A stretch of DNA of 64,000 bases. It comes from Bacillota bacterium. GTDB lineage: Bacteria > Bacillota > Clostridia > Acetivibrionales > DTU013. Below, one piece after another: positions 1 through 8,106 of the stretch. The notes beneath the pieces were generated by a model. That model saw nothing but the letters and a program-made list of their open reading frames with translations. It made no database searches and had not been told where the DNA came from. A program made the position numbers and the translations under genes. The number at the start of each line of letters is the position of its first letter. The stretch's first letter is position 1. Where the stretch lies: the NCBI GenBank assembly GCA_023435745.1, contig JAEZMD010000009.1, positions 74,803 through 138,802 of the forward strand, in the 5' to 3' direction.

Positions 1-271
1 CTATTATATCACGCATGTACATTTCCCTGATATCAGGATACTCGGTAAAAACCTTCACAGTAAACTGAGCGACCTGTCCAAAAATATGACTGCCTGTCAT
101 TCTCAGTACAATAAAAATAATCAGCAGGACCAAAGCTGAAGAAATCTCCCTGCTCTGGAAAACCTGACCTTTCTTTCTGGCATCCCGCCGCTTTTTCGGG
201 GTTGCCTTTTCTGTTTTTTCTCCTCCGCCTGCGCCAGCCGCAAACAACTGGAGGTTCATCCTTAAAATCAT
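1..271 (-). CDS. flhB: Flagellar export apparatus protein FlhB (N-terminal part, cut by window edge)
   Basis: FlhB is the membrane switch protein of the flagellar type III export gate, which changes substrate from hook to filament after self-cleavage. Only the first 90 codons are present. They read MILRMNLQLFAAG, then a lysine-rich stretch with EKTEKATPKKRRDARKKGQV, typical of FlhB N-termini, then the first membrane helix. The start is the ATG whose ATGA overlaps the fliR stop codon, matching the usual M-x-LRLDLQFFA beginning. It is the last visible gene of the flagellar operon. The NPTH autocleavage site lies outside the window. Confidence 0.9.
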   Translation of the reverse strand, partial: MILRMNLQLFAAGAGGGEKTEKATPKKRRDARKKGQVFQSREISSALVLLIIFIVLRMTGSHIFGQVAQFTVKVFTEYPDIREMYMRDII

Positions 272-1056
272 CCCGGGCTAAGCTCCTTTATATAATCCAG
301 CGAACCGGTTTCCATAAGGCCGAAAATTGTTTCCATTATACCGATAAACATCGGTATAGTAATAACCAATATAATAATACCGACTCCGATTTTAAGCGGC
401 ATACCTATCACAAAAATGTTGATCTGGGGAACCATTTTGGATATTGTCCCCAAAGCAATATCCGTAACTAAAATCGTTGCAAGAATAGGTCCCGCAATTT
501 TAATGCCGGTTTCAAAAACAGCTCCGAACAAATCCATCAGTCCGGTCACCAGGCCGCTATTGAACATCGCGCTTCCGACAGGCAGTGACCCGAAGCTGTC
601 GTACAGCGTCCTGATCAGCATTTGATGACCGTTGATCGAAAGAAACAGCAGCATGCTGATGATAAAATATACATTTGACGTCACCGGCACCTGGATGTTG
701 CTGATCGGATCCATAACATTCACAATTCCGAACCCGATCTGCATGTCAATTATTTCTCCTGCTATATATATGGCGGTGAAGACCAGGTAGGCAACAAATC
801 CGATGGACAAGCCCACAATAAACTCCTTTGCGACCAGCATGGCATAGCTGAGTATATTGTCGTCATATTGCGCCGCCTGCACCGCTGTGGTATTGACAAG
901 GATCAATGCAATAAAAAACGAAAAACCGATCTTTAAATAGGTCGGAATGTTCCTTCTTCCAAATATGGGCGCTACCACAAACAAGCCGGTCATTCTGACA
1001 AATACAAGCAGAAACATATCAAATCCGTTTATAATCAATCCTGCCGGTATCTGCAC
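268..1056 (-). CDS. fliR: Flagellar biosynthetic protein FliR
   Basis: FliR is an integral membrane component of the flagellar type III export gate and assembles with FliP and FliQ. The 262-residue product is strongly hydrophobic with about six membrane segments. It contains typical FliR stretches such as VRMTGLFVVAPIFGRRNIP near residue 20 and an IDMQIGFGIVNVMDP segment near residue 105, as in other family members. Length is normal. It lies 18 nt after fliQ and overlaps flhB by 4 nt, in the conserved fliP-fliQ-fliR-flhB order, so translation is probably coupled. Confidence 0.93.
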   Translation of the reverse strand: MQIPAGLIINGFDMFLLVFVRMTGLFVVAPIFGRRNIPTYLKIGFSFFIALILVNTTAVQAAQYDDNILSYAMLVAKEFIVGLSIGFVAYLVFTAIYIAGEIIDMQIGFGIVNVMDPISNIQVPVTSNVYFIISMLLFLSINGHQMLIRTLYDSFGSLPVGSAMFNSGLVTGLMDLFGAVFETGIKIAGPILATILVTDIALGTISKMVPQINIFVIGMPLKIGVGIIILVITIPMFIGIMETIFGLMETGSLDYIKELSPG

Positions 1057-1074
1057 ACTGCAAACCTCCTAATC

Positions 1075-1344
1075 TTACCGTATAAACTGCAGAATACTCT
1101 CGTAAAGATTATTAGTGTATTCCGTCAATATATTGAGCATCCATGTCCCAAACACCGCAATGGCGATGATGATTGACAGGATCTTGGGGATGAATGACAA
1201 TGTCTGTTCCTGTATCTGCGTAGTTGCCTGAAAAACACTGACCGCAAGTCCAACGATCAGGCTCACCCCCAGCAGCGGAGCCGATACATACAAAACTGTC
1301 ATCAACGCGTTTTGTGCTATATTTATCACCGTTTCCTGCGTCAT
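1075..1344 (-). CDS. fliQ: Flagellar biosynthetic protein FliQ
   Basis: Small export-gate protein of 89 residues with two transmembrane helices joined by a short loop. The loop region has the family pattern SVFQATTQIQEQTLSFIPK. I chose the ATG at 1344 because a GGGAGGG ribosome-binding site lies seven bases upstream. A TTG two codons earlier would sit directly on that site. It lies between fliP and fliR as in nearly all flagellated Firmicutes. The product acts in the cytoplasmic membrane inside the basal body. Confidence 0.93.
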   Translation of the reverse strand: MTQETVINIAQNALMTVLYVSAPLLGVSLIVGLAVSVFQATTQIQEQTLSFIPKILSIIIAIAVFGTWMLNILTEYTNNLYESILQFIR

Positions 1345-1374
1345 TGCCAACCCTCCCTGCTAATAAAGCCACAG

Positions 1375-2148
1375 CTATGTAATAAAGGATGTAACCAATG
1401 TTTTCGAAATCAAATTCCATCCGTCCACCATGACAAACAGCAAAATTTTAAAGGGAAGAGAAATCATAATGGGCGGCAGCATCATCATACCCATGGACAT
1501 CAAGGTGCTGGATACGACCATATCTATTATCAAAAACGGAATATATATAAGAAATCCTATTTTAAAGGCAATTGTCAGCTCATTTATTATAAAAGCCGGA
1601 ATAATGACCGTCAAAGGCAGCTCCATTACCGAGACCGGCGCTTCAATTTTTGCAAGGGAGGCAAAAAAGGCCAGATCCTTTTCATTACTTCCAAACTGCT
1701 TGATCATGAAGGCCTTAATGACATCAGATGAATTTTCAAGAGCCTGCTCCTGTGTGATCTCCTCATTAACGTACGGCTCATATGCCTTGGTGTTGATATC
1801 AGAGATCACAGGCGTCATGATAAAAAGGGACAAAAACAAAGCAAGCCCAATCAAAACTTGATTTGGCGGCATTTGCTGAGTGCCCAGGGCATTTCTGAGA
1901 AACGAGAACACGATGATGATTCGTGTGAAGGAGGTCATCATTATGATAATGGAGGGAGCCAATGAAAGCACAGTCAGGATTAGAAGAATCTGAATGCTGG
2001 AGGATACGTCCTGCGGCGTAGCGGCCGGTTCTACACTAAAACCGAACTTGAAGGGAAATGTTGATCCTGCCGCATAAGCATTTGAACTGAATAAAGTTAT
2101 GATTAGACTCACAATTACAGCCTGCAAACCCCTTAGCCTACTTCTCAT
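1375..2148 (-). CDS. fliP: Flagellar biosynthetic protein FliP
   Basis: Core subunit of the flagellar export gate. A signal-like N-terminus (arginine-rich start, hydrophobic run, then NAYAAG) precedes four membrane segments. Diagnostic stretches include SFTRIIIVFSFLRNALGTQQ around residue 75 and a C-terminal SLPFKILLFVMVDGW. The start is uncertain. In-frame ATGs exist at 2148, 2160 and 2166 and a TTG at 2175, all overlapping the end of fliO. None has a strong ribosome-binding site, so translational coupling to fliO is likely. I took the shortest version that keeps the signal sequence intact. Confidence 0.9.
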   Translation of the reverse strand: MRSRLRGLQAVIVSLIITLFSSNAYAAGSTFPFKFGFSVEPAATPQDVSSSIQILLILTVLSLAPSIIIMMTSFTRIIIVFSFLRNALGTQQMPPNQVLIGLALFLSLFIMTPVISDINTKAYEPYVNEEITQEQALENSSDVIKAFMIKQFGSNEKDLAFFASLAKIEAPVSVMELPLTVIIPAFIINELTIAFKIGFLIYIPFLIIDMVVSSTLMSMGMMMLPPIMISLPFKILLFVMVDGWNLISKTLVTSFIT

Positions 2149-2638
2149 TTGTATTGTCATCCCCATTTTCTTCAACCTGGTTTATATTTACAATTTTTTT
2201 CAGTCTGTTGAGATTTGATCTAAAACCATGTTCATCTTTAATATTCTGGGGAGCATCAGCTTTTTCCATGTTTTTTTCTTTATGTATGTTGTTTCTATAA
2301 ATGCCTGTATACTTTTCAAATAACGATTTAAAATCAAATGGTTTTTCTATATCCTCTGATGCCGCTTCCTTTTCGGCGACCTCTTCAATATCTACCTTTG
2401 AGAGAAATTCAACCGTTTTTGATGTCGATGCGATCAGCACATACTCTTTCCCTGCTTTCACAAGATGCAGCCTTTTGTCCGCACTGATCATCACTGTCTC
2501 TACCACGCTGATGTTCTTGCTTTTCATTGCTTTATTCTGCTTTTGCCCGATATATCTGGTGGTCACATAAGTCAGAAAAAGCAAGGAGCAAAAGCCAACA
2601 AGATACAATATTATTTTTAAAATATCTATCGGCTCCAT
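2138..2638 (-). CDS. fliO: Flagellar biosynthesis protein FliO (FliZ-type)
   Basis: FliO helps assemble the FliP ring in the membrane. The 166-residue product has one N-terminal transmembrane helix (about residues 8-28). A short cytoplasmic domain follows with the family-typical pattern ISVVETVMISADKRLHLVKAGKEYVLIA, and then a long, charged, probably disordered C-terminal tail rich in Glu, Lys and Asn. Position between cheY and fliP is the usual one in clostridial flagellar operons. The tail sequence is not conserved and overlaps the fliP start. Confidence 0.85.
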   Translation of the reverse strand: MEPIDILKIILYLVGFCSLLFLTYVTTRYIGQKQNKAMKSKNISVVETVMISADKRLHLVKAGKEYVLIASTSKTVEFLSKVDIEEVAEKEAASEDIEKPFDFKSLFEKYTGIYRNNIHKEKNMEKADAPQNIKDEHGFRSNLNRLKKIVNINQVEENGDDNTNEK

Positions 2639-2664
2639 CGCATATCCCCACCCCTGGTTCAGTA

Positions 2665-3027
2665 TCAGCCCAATACCTTTTTAACAGCCTCGATTACTCT
2701 TTCTGCCTGGAACGGTTTGACTATAAAGTCTCTGGCGCCTGCCTGAATCGACTCTATAACCATTGCCTGCTGTCCCATTGCAGAGCACATAATGACCTGG
2801 GAATCAGAATTAATTTTCCGGATCTCCTTGACGGCTTGTATTCCGTCCACCTCCGGCATGGTAATATCCATAATCACCAGATCCGGAACGAGCTCCTTGT
2901 ACTTTTCGACCGCACGGCCGCCATGTTCGGCTTCTCCGACTACCTCGTAACCATTCTTTGAAAGTATGTCTTTAATCATCATCCTCATAAAAGCCGCATC
3001 GTCAACAATTAAAATCCTTTTTCCCAT
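2665..3027 (-). CDS. cheY: Chemotaxis response regulator CheY
   Basis: Single-domain receiver of 120 residues. The acidic pair is Asp9-Asp10, the predicted phospho-acceptor is Asp54 (VIMDITMP), and the conserved Lys is in DFIVKPF near residue 104. Phosphorylated CheY binds the switch proteins FliM and FliY, which are encoded just upstream in the operon. FliY is also the likely CheY-P phosphatase. A stand-alone receiver at this operon position is typical of Bacillus and Clostridia and argues for CheY over an unrelated receiver. Confidence 0.93.
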   Translation of the reverse strand: MGKRILIVDDAAFMRMMIKDILSKNGYEVVGEAEHGGRAVEKYKELVPDLVIMDITMPEVDGIQAVKEIRKINSDSQVIMCSAMGQQAMVIESIQAGARDFIVKPFQAERVIEAVKKVLG

Positions 3028-3113
3028 AATCTCTCCCCTTATTGTGTGAGTAATGAGCTGTATAAAGTTATGTTACCATTTCACAGCTGCAGAATCAAGG
3101 TGTATTTTGTCAA

Positions 3114-4271
3114 TTATAGTCTTTTGCTGGGATGAATGATATCTGTGATCCTGACACCAAAGCTTTCATCGATGACCACAACCTCTCCCTTGGCAATTGG
3201 CTTGTTGTTTACAAGTATGTCCACAGGCTCTCCTGCAAGCTTGTCCAGTTCAATGATGGATCCCGGGCTGAATTCAAGTATGTCCTTGATAAGCTTTTCC
3301 GTTCTGCCAAGCTCAACAGTAATCTGTAAAGGAACATCCATGATAAGGCTGATATTTTTCCTGTCAAGTACGATACGTCCATCATCAAAATTTTGAAAAT
3401 GCGCCTGCTGAACATTGACAGGCTCCCTGAATTGCCTTGTATCCGCAGGTCTCTCATAGCTGTAATCCATCTGGTAATTCTGCTGCGTCGGAGGCGGCAT
3501 ATGAACAACGGGCGGCGCCATTTCCGGCTCCGGTTCCCTCCGGGCAGGCTGTGACGGCCTTGTGACCTCCTTTGGCAGCTCATAGGTTCCGCTGTCCGTG
3601 TTCATATTTATCAGGTTTTCAACCATTGTTTTTGCAAAGGACAACGGCAGTATCTGCATTATCTCGCTATCGATCAGCGACCCGACGACCATCTTGAATG
3701 CAATCTTGACAACCTGTTCGCTATCTGTTACCTGAATATTCTGTCGGATATTATCAATTTCAAAAATAAAAGCCTTGGGTGGCGAAATATCGATCCTCTT
3801 ATCAAACATGGACGACATGGATGTGGAAGAGGAGCCGACCATCTGGTTCATCGCCTCGCTGATCGCGCTCAGATGCAGTTCGGAAAGAGTTCCCTGCGTA
3901 TTTGTCCCGTCTCCGCCCATCATCAGGTCGGTAATGACCTTTACGTCATGCTCCTTCATGATCAGAAGGTTTGTTCCAATCAAACCGTTGGTATACTCAA
4001 CCTTGACGCCGACAAAGGATTTCGAGTATTCCTGCGCGATACCCTCCCATGTATTGACCGTAACCTGCGGGGTCGTGATCGTGACCTTCTGGCTCAACAA
4101 TGTAAAAAGCGTTGTCGCAGATGTCCCCATGCTTATGTTGCCGATTTCCCCGAGTGCATCTATTTCCTGCGAGTTCAATATTCCCGCATCAGATTCGTAT
4201 TCCGGCGGCAGATCAGATGAAGTGCCATTCAACAAAGCATCTATTTCGGCTTGTGACAACATATCTCCCAT
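3114..4271 (-). CDS. fliY: Flagellar motor switch phosphatase FliY
   Basis: Switch-complex protein of 385 residues. A short N-terminal EIDALL peptide resembles that of FliM and may bind CheY-P. A CheC-like phosphatase domain follows, with two E-x-x-N motifs (EIGN near residue 40 and EAMN near residue 138). Next is a Pro/Gln-rich linker of about 60 residues, then a C-terminal FliN/SpoA domain starting near LIMDVPLQITVELG. Having both CheC-like and FliN domains makes it FliY and not FliN. The fliM stop and fliY start overlap at 4271. Confidence 0.93.
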   Translation of the reverse strand: MGDMLSQAEIDALLNGTSSDLPPEYESDAGILNSQEIDALGEIGNISMGTSATTLFTLLSQKVTITTPQVTVNTWEGIAQEYSKSFVGVKVEYTNGLIGTNLLIMKEHDVKVITDLMMGGDGTNTQGTLSELHLSAISEAMNQMVGSSSTSMSSMFDKRIDISPPKAFIFEIDNIRQNIQVTDSEQVVKIAFKMVVGSLIDSEIMQILPLSFAKTMVENLINMNTDSGTYELPKEVTRPSQPARREPEPEMAPPVVHMPPPTQQNYQMDYSYERPADTRQFREPVNVQQAHFQNFDDGRIVLDRKNISLIMDVPLQITVELGRTEKLIKDILEFSPGSIIELDKLAGEPVDILVNNKPIAKGEVVVIDESFGVRITDIIHPSKRL

Positions 4272-5257
4272 TACTCTTCCTCCTTTTTCAGAACCCTGGT
4301 GATTTTAACTGCTACCTTATTTTTTTTCACACCCGGGGTTGCGTAAAATTTCAAATGGCTTCCAATATGTATTTCCATATCATCGTTGACTCCTGTGTCC
4401 AGAGGCAGCACATCTCCGGGCTGCAGGTCTAAAAACTCCTGGACGGATATTATGCTCTTTCCGAGAACCGCCTTCACAGGCACTCTTGTGTTCTCTACTC
4501 TGGTTTCAATACTTTCTTTCATTTCAGGAGTGGCTTCTTTTTCAACAGTTGAGAACCAGAATTTTGTGCTCAGCTTTGATACAATAGGCTCCACCACCAT
4601 ATGTGGGATGCAGATATTTATCATTCCATCCACATCTCCGATTCTGGCGCTTAACGTTATCAGTGCGACCGTTTCGTTCTGAGCCACAATCTGTGCGAAC
4701 TGGGCATTTGTTTCTATCTTGTCCAGTCTGGGTCTGATCGAAATGACATTCTCCCAGGGTTCACGCATTAAATTCAATATTTGTATGATTATTCTTTCAA
4801 TGATCGCAAGTTCGATTTCTGTAAACTCTCTGACCCGTTCCATGGAAATGCCTCTGCCTCCCAGAATCCTGTCGACCAAAGCATATGAAATATTGGGTTC
4901 AATTTCAAATATTATGGATCCCGTCATTGGTGCAAAATCAATGATAGCCAGGATGACCGGATTTGAAACCGAATTGCTGAAATCGCTGTATGGCAGCGCT
5001 TCCACGGTAACAACATCAACCTGCACCAGCGTCCGTAGATAGCCTGTCAAAAAATTGGTCACAAGGCGTGCATAATTATCATAAATGATATTAAGCGTCT
5101 TGATATGATCCTTCGCGAATTTGCTGGCTCTTTTGAAATCATGGTTCTTGACCTTTTTTTCCTGCGTGGTTGTCTGCATTTCATGGGCATCGATTTCACC
5201 CGTACTCAGCGCTTTGAGCAGATCATCTATTTCATTTTGTGATAAAATATCGCCCAC
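4271..5257 (-). CDS. fliM: Flagellar motor switch protein FliM
   Basis: FliM forms the C-ring middle layer, binds CheY-P through its N-terminus and sets rotation direction. The 328-residue product starts MGDILSQNEIDDLLKAL, the CheY-binding peptide. It continues with the FliM middle domain, which has the conserved DRILGGRG near residue 130. It ends in a SpoA-like domain, with LQPGDVLPLDTGVNDDMEIHIG near residue 280. It is followed directly by fliY with overlapping stop and start. Length and architecture are standard. Confidence 0.95.
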   Translation of the reverse strand: MGDILSQNEIDDLLKALSTGEIDAHEMQTTTQEKKVKNHDFKRASKFAKDHIKTLNIIYDNYARLVTNFLTGYLRTLVQVDVVTVEALPYSDFSNSVSNPVILAIIDFAPMTGSIIFEIEPNISYALVDRILGGRGISMERVREFTEIELAIIERIIIQILNLMREPWENVISIRPRLDKIETNAQFAQIVAQNETVALITLSARIGDVDGMINICIPHMVVEPIVSKLSTKFWFSTVEKEATPEMKESIETRVENTRVPVKAVLGKSIISVQEFLDLQPGDVLPLDTGVNDDMEIHIGSHLKFYATPGVKKNKVAVKITRVLKKEEE

Positions 5258-5327
5258 GAAAAATCACCTCGCTTTACTCTGCGGAGAATTTGCCTTACTC
5301 ACCGGAGAATTTTCTTCGGGAATTGCT

Positions 5328-5855
5328 CTATTGAAACAGCCATTGGGAAAATACAACCCTGTATATTACATCCTCCGGCTTATCAACGCCTTCATTCATC
5401 AGCGCATTAATCTGTTTCGTCAGGTTTTCCTTAGCTGCGTCCATCACAGCCAGATCCTTCACTTCTTCCGAGGTCAGCGTCATGAAAAACCGGATGACAA
5501 GCTCCTGAATCTCTTCGGAGCGTGCGGCAACCATTTCAGAAACTACTGCTTTATTATCACGCTTAAGCTCTTTATAACACTTGAGAGTTACATTAACCTG
5601 AATGATAGAAGTTTTGTCGGTGTCGGAATTCTTTAAATTAAAATACCGCGCACTGTCATAGAGCGGTATTTTGACCAATTCATCTTCACTGGGAATCTCT
5701 CTGACTATTTTGATAGGATTGCCGTTCTCATCAACTTCTACCTGACCGCGCGACGCACCCTGTACAATGAACAGGTATCCGGCCAACGCAGCCAATGACA
5801 GTGCAAGAACTGCAACGATAATAATCAGTATGAAAAACGTACTTTTAGACTCCAA
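5328..5855 (-). CDS. fliL: Flagellar basal body-associated protein FliL
   Basis: FliL surrounds the stator units and supports motor torque. The protein has one N-terminal membrane helix (about residues 7-30) followed by an extracytoplasmic domain. The C-terminal motif is the usual one, with ITLTSEEVKDL-like sequence and a final GVDKPEDVIYRVVFSQWLFQ segment. It lies only 14 nt after flbD. In many relatives motA and motB separate these two genes, so their absence here is notable. Confidence 0.88.
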   Translation of the reverse strand: MESKSTFFILIIIVAVLALSLAALAGYLFIVQGASRGQVEVDENGNPIKIVREIPSEDELVKIPLYDSARYFNLKNSDTDKTSIIQVNVTLKCYKELKRDNKAVVSEMVAARSEEIQELVIRFFMTLTSEEVKDLAVMDAAKENLTKQINALMNEGVDKPEDVIYRVVFSQWLFQ

Positions 5856-5869
5856 ACCTTATGCCCCCT

Positions 5870-6073
5870 CTATCTTTTGTGTGTGTCTGCATAAATCAAA
5901 ATGTTCCCTCTGAATTCAATAATCTTGTCGATTACTTCCTCTACAGATTCCCTGCAGACATATTTCTTTGTCTCAGAAGTCGATATCACCGTATCCGGCG
6001 TCGCTTCTATCGTTTCTATCATATCACTGTTCAGGACATAGACCGAGCCGTTGAGCCTGGTTAACTTAATCAT
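5870..6073 (-). CDS. flbD: Flagellar protein FlbD family
   Basis: Small 67-residue protein matching the FlbD family of Firmicutes flagellar operons. It starts MIKLTRLNGSVYVLNSDMIE, which is diagnostic, and a C-terminal VEEVIDKIIEFR helix follows. The molecular role is not established. This family is unrelated to the Caulobacter FlbD transcription factor. It sits between the hook gene flgE and fliL, as in related genomes. Confidence 0.88.
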   Translation of the reverse strand: MIKLTRLNGSVYVLNSDMIETIEATPDTVISTSETKKYVCRESVEEVIDKIIEFRGNILIYADTHKR

Positions 6074-6197
6074 AATATTAATACCTCAAAAACTCAATAG
6101 ATAATTTCAAATTTCTACATATTGTGTATGCATCTGAAACTATTATCGGGTTTATTCTGAATTTTCTACAGCATTATTTTCCAAACCTTCTCCTTCA

Positions 6198-6238
6198 GGA
6201 TGGTTCCCGACCGTTTTCAGACGGTCGGGATACCATCC
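6198..6238 (-). other. Strong intercistronic stem-loop downstream of flgE
   Basis: A near-perfect inverted repeat has an outer arm of 7 bp (6198-6204 with 6232-6238) and an inner arm of 9 bp (6206-6214 with 6221-6229), closing a 6-nt loop. Neither strand has a T-run after it, so it does not look like an intrinsic terminator. It lies 40 nt past the flgE stop codon inside an operon that continues into flbD. A role in mRNA processing or 3'-end stabilisation of the flgE message is my inference. Confidence 0.6.
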
Positions 6239-6278
6239 GCAGGAGATTCCGGTGTGTCGTTAATCAATCCTTGTTACT

Positions 6279-7595
6279 TTATCTCTTGAGGCTGACCAGC
6301 TCCTGAAGCATTTCATCGGATGTGGTGATGATCCTGCTGTTGGCCTGGAAGCCTCTCTGGGTTATGATCATCTCGGTGAACTCCTTTGAAAGATCCACGT
6401 TGGACATTTCCAGCGTGCCGGGATTCAGAGTGCCTACGCCGTTGGAGCCCGCCTTTACCGCCTTGTAATCGCCTGAGTTGGTGGTCGGTATGTACATGTT
6501 GTCGCCCACCCTCTGAAGACCCGCCGGGTTCTCAAACCCTGAAATGGCCATCAGTCCGAGAGACTGCTGCTGTCCGTTGTCGTAAATACCGGTCAGGATA
6601 CCATCAGATCCAACACTGAATGTGACCAGGCTGCCGGAGGTGTATCCGTCCACGCTCTGTGGTTTAACGGAGTTGTCCGCCGCGAAGCTGGTAATCTTTG
6701 AAAAATCCATTTGTACATTAAAAGCATCGGTTCCTGTAGAAGCATCCGGTGTGAAAACAACTTGAGTTGTCGGAACTGCTCCTGCAGTGATTATACCATC
6801 AGCATTGAATGTGATATCTCCGGAAGCAGTAGTCGCCGTATACCCTGAACCTGTATCTATGCTCCAGTGCCAGGTAGAGCCGGCTGCCGTTGCAGCTGTT
6901 TTCCAAAACAGCACATTCACTTTATAGTCATTTCCCAAACTATCATAAACGGTCATGGGTACAGTAAACATTTCATCTGCAGGAGGAGTGGTTGCCGGAG
7001 CAGTAATTGTTCCTATGTCCATCGATGCATCCAAATTTCCTGCCAGTATTGCAGAGGATGTCGCTTTGGCGGCAATGATTCTCTTGTTTCTGTAATTATC
7101 CGAATACAGGTTGATCGGCTCGATCGGAACCTCAGAGTCGAATTCACCGCTGCCGTCCGTCTTCAGCTTCTGCCAGCCGTAGACATTTAGACCGCTGCCG
7201 GTGACTAGATTGCCCAGCTTGTCGATTGTGAAGTTGCCTGCCCTTGTGAATTTGAAAGTGTCTGCGCTGCCGCCCTTGCAGATAAAGAAGCCGTCGCCCT
7301 CAATTGCCATATCCGTTGGGTTGTCAGTCCTCTGCAGGCTGCCTCTGGTCATAATCGTATCAACTGCGCCGACGCCGAGTCCAAGACCTATCTGCATCGG
7401 GTTCGTTCCGCCCCTGCCGGTTGCGGAGTCAGGCGAACCGGCTCCCTTTAAAGTTTGACTGAATATTTCCTGGAAAGTAACCCTTCCCGATTTAAATCCG
7501 ACCGTATTGACGTTGGCAACGTTGTTGCCTATTACGTCCATTCTGGTCTGGTGTGCTCTGAGACCCGACACACCTGAGAACATTGATCTCATCAT
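6279..7595 (-). CDS. flgE: Flagellar hook protein FlgE
   Basis: FlgE polymerises to form the hook. The 438-residue product has the rod/hook N-terminal motif MFSGVSGLRAHQTRMD followed by GNNVANVNTVGFKS. The central part contains LQRTDNPTDMAIEGDGFF, the FlgE D1 region. The C-terminus has the matching helix ANVDLSKEFTEMI-like segment ending in TSDEMLQELVSLKR. The middle (residues about 180-320) is variable and Thr/Ala-rich, as expected for the exposed hook domain. ATGATG offers two adjacent starts. Stem-loops lie on both sides of the gene. In older Bacillus naming it is called FlgG. Confidence 0.92.
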   Translation of the reverse strand: MMRSMFSGVSGLRAHQTRMDVIGNNVANVNTVGFKSGRVTFQEIFSQTLKGAGSPDSATGRGGTNPMQIGLGLGVGAVDTIMTRGSLQRTDNPTDMAIEGDGFFICKGGSADTFKFTRAGNFTIDKLGNLVTGSGLNVYGWQKLKTDGSGEFDSEVPIEPINLYSDNYRNKRIIAAKATSSAILAGNLDASMDIGTITAPATTPPADEMFTVPMTVYDSLGNDYKVNVLFWKTAATAAGSTWHWSIDTGSGYTATTASGDITFNADGIITAGAVPTTQVVFTPDASTGTDAFNVQMDFSKITSFAADNSVKPQSVDGYTSGSLVTFSVGSDGILTGIYDNGQQQSLGLMAISGFENPAGLQRVGDNMYIPTTNSGDYKAVKAGSNGVGTLNPGTLEMSNVDLSKEFTEMIITQRGFQANSRIITTSDEMLQELVSLKR

Positions 7596-7627
7596 AGTTA
7601 ATGTTCGACCTCCTTCGATTTTTTTCT

Positions 7628-7676
7628 CATCCCGTCCGTCATTCAGGGATGTTCAGCCTCCCGAAAGGGTCCGGCT
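7628..7676 (-). other. Two stem-loops in the leader of flgE
   Basis: The 98-nt gap before flgE holds two hairpins. One has arms at 7628-7633 and 7646-7651. The other has arms at 7655-7658 with 7673-7676 and inner arms at 7660-7662 with 7667-7669. Read on the plus strand, the second is followed by seven T residues, so it would look like a terminator for antisense transcription. On the coding strand it may protect or process the flgE 5' end. The functional reading is inference. Confidence 0.4.
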
Positions 7677-7693
7677 GTTTTTTTGTTGCCTGG

Positions 7694-8104
7694 TTATATT
7701 ATTACTGCTCCGTCGATGTTGGTAAATACGTTTTCCTTCAGTTCATTGCTGTTAGCCGCCGTGATGACCGTTCTATTTCTAACGTTTACCACAAAGGCCA
7801 GATTGTCCATCAATACCAGTGAGTCCTTTACACCCTTTGACTGCGCCCTGCTGACCGCCTCTTTCATTTTGTCCTTTTGGTCCTGCGACAGACTGATGTT
7901 TCTGGATTGAAGCCTGAGCTCTGCGTGCCTGGAAAATTTGATTTCCTCGTTTTGAGACTGCTGCTGCTTCAGGATAGCATCAAATCCGCCTGACTTAACT
8001 GCTTGCTGCCCGTTCAGGCTGCCTGCGGAGTTCCCTGCAGCAACGGGCGGCCTGCCGGTTATAATCGGCCTGTTCAGCATATTTCCCGAGCTGTCAATAA
8101 CCAT
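7694..8104 (-). CDS. Flagellar operon protein (TIGR02530 family)
   Basis: 136-residue protein of the family seen between flgD and flgE in Firmicutes flagellar operons. The conserved core is FSRHAELRLQSRNISLS near residue 60 and a final NLAFVVNVRNRTVITA-like segment. The N-terminal third is Gly/Pro-rich and probably disordered. I chose ATG at 8104 because CAGGTGATT lies just upstream. A TTG two codons earlier is less likely. The start follows the flgD stop by two bases. Its role is not established, though some relatives are proposed to affect hook assembly. Confidence 0.8.
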   Translation of the reverse strand: MVIDSSGNMLNRPIITGRPPVAAGNSAGSLNGQQAVKSGGFDAILKQQQSQNEEIKFSRHAELRLQSRNISLSQDQKDKMKEAVSRAQSKGVKDSLVLMDNLAFVVNVRNRTVITAANSNELKENVFTNIDGAVII

Positions 8105-8106
8105 TA

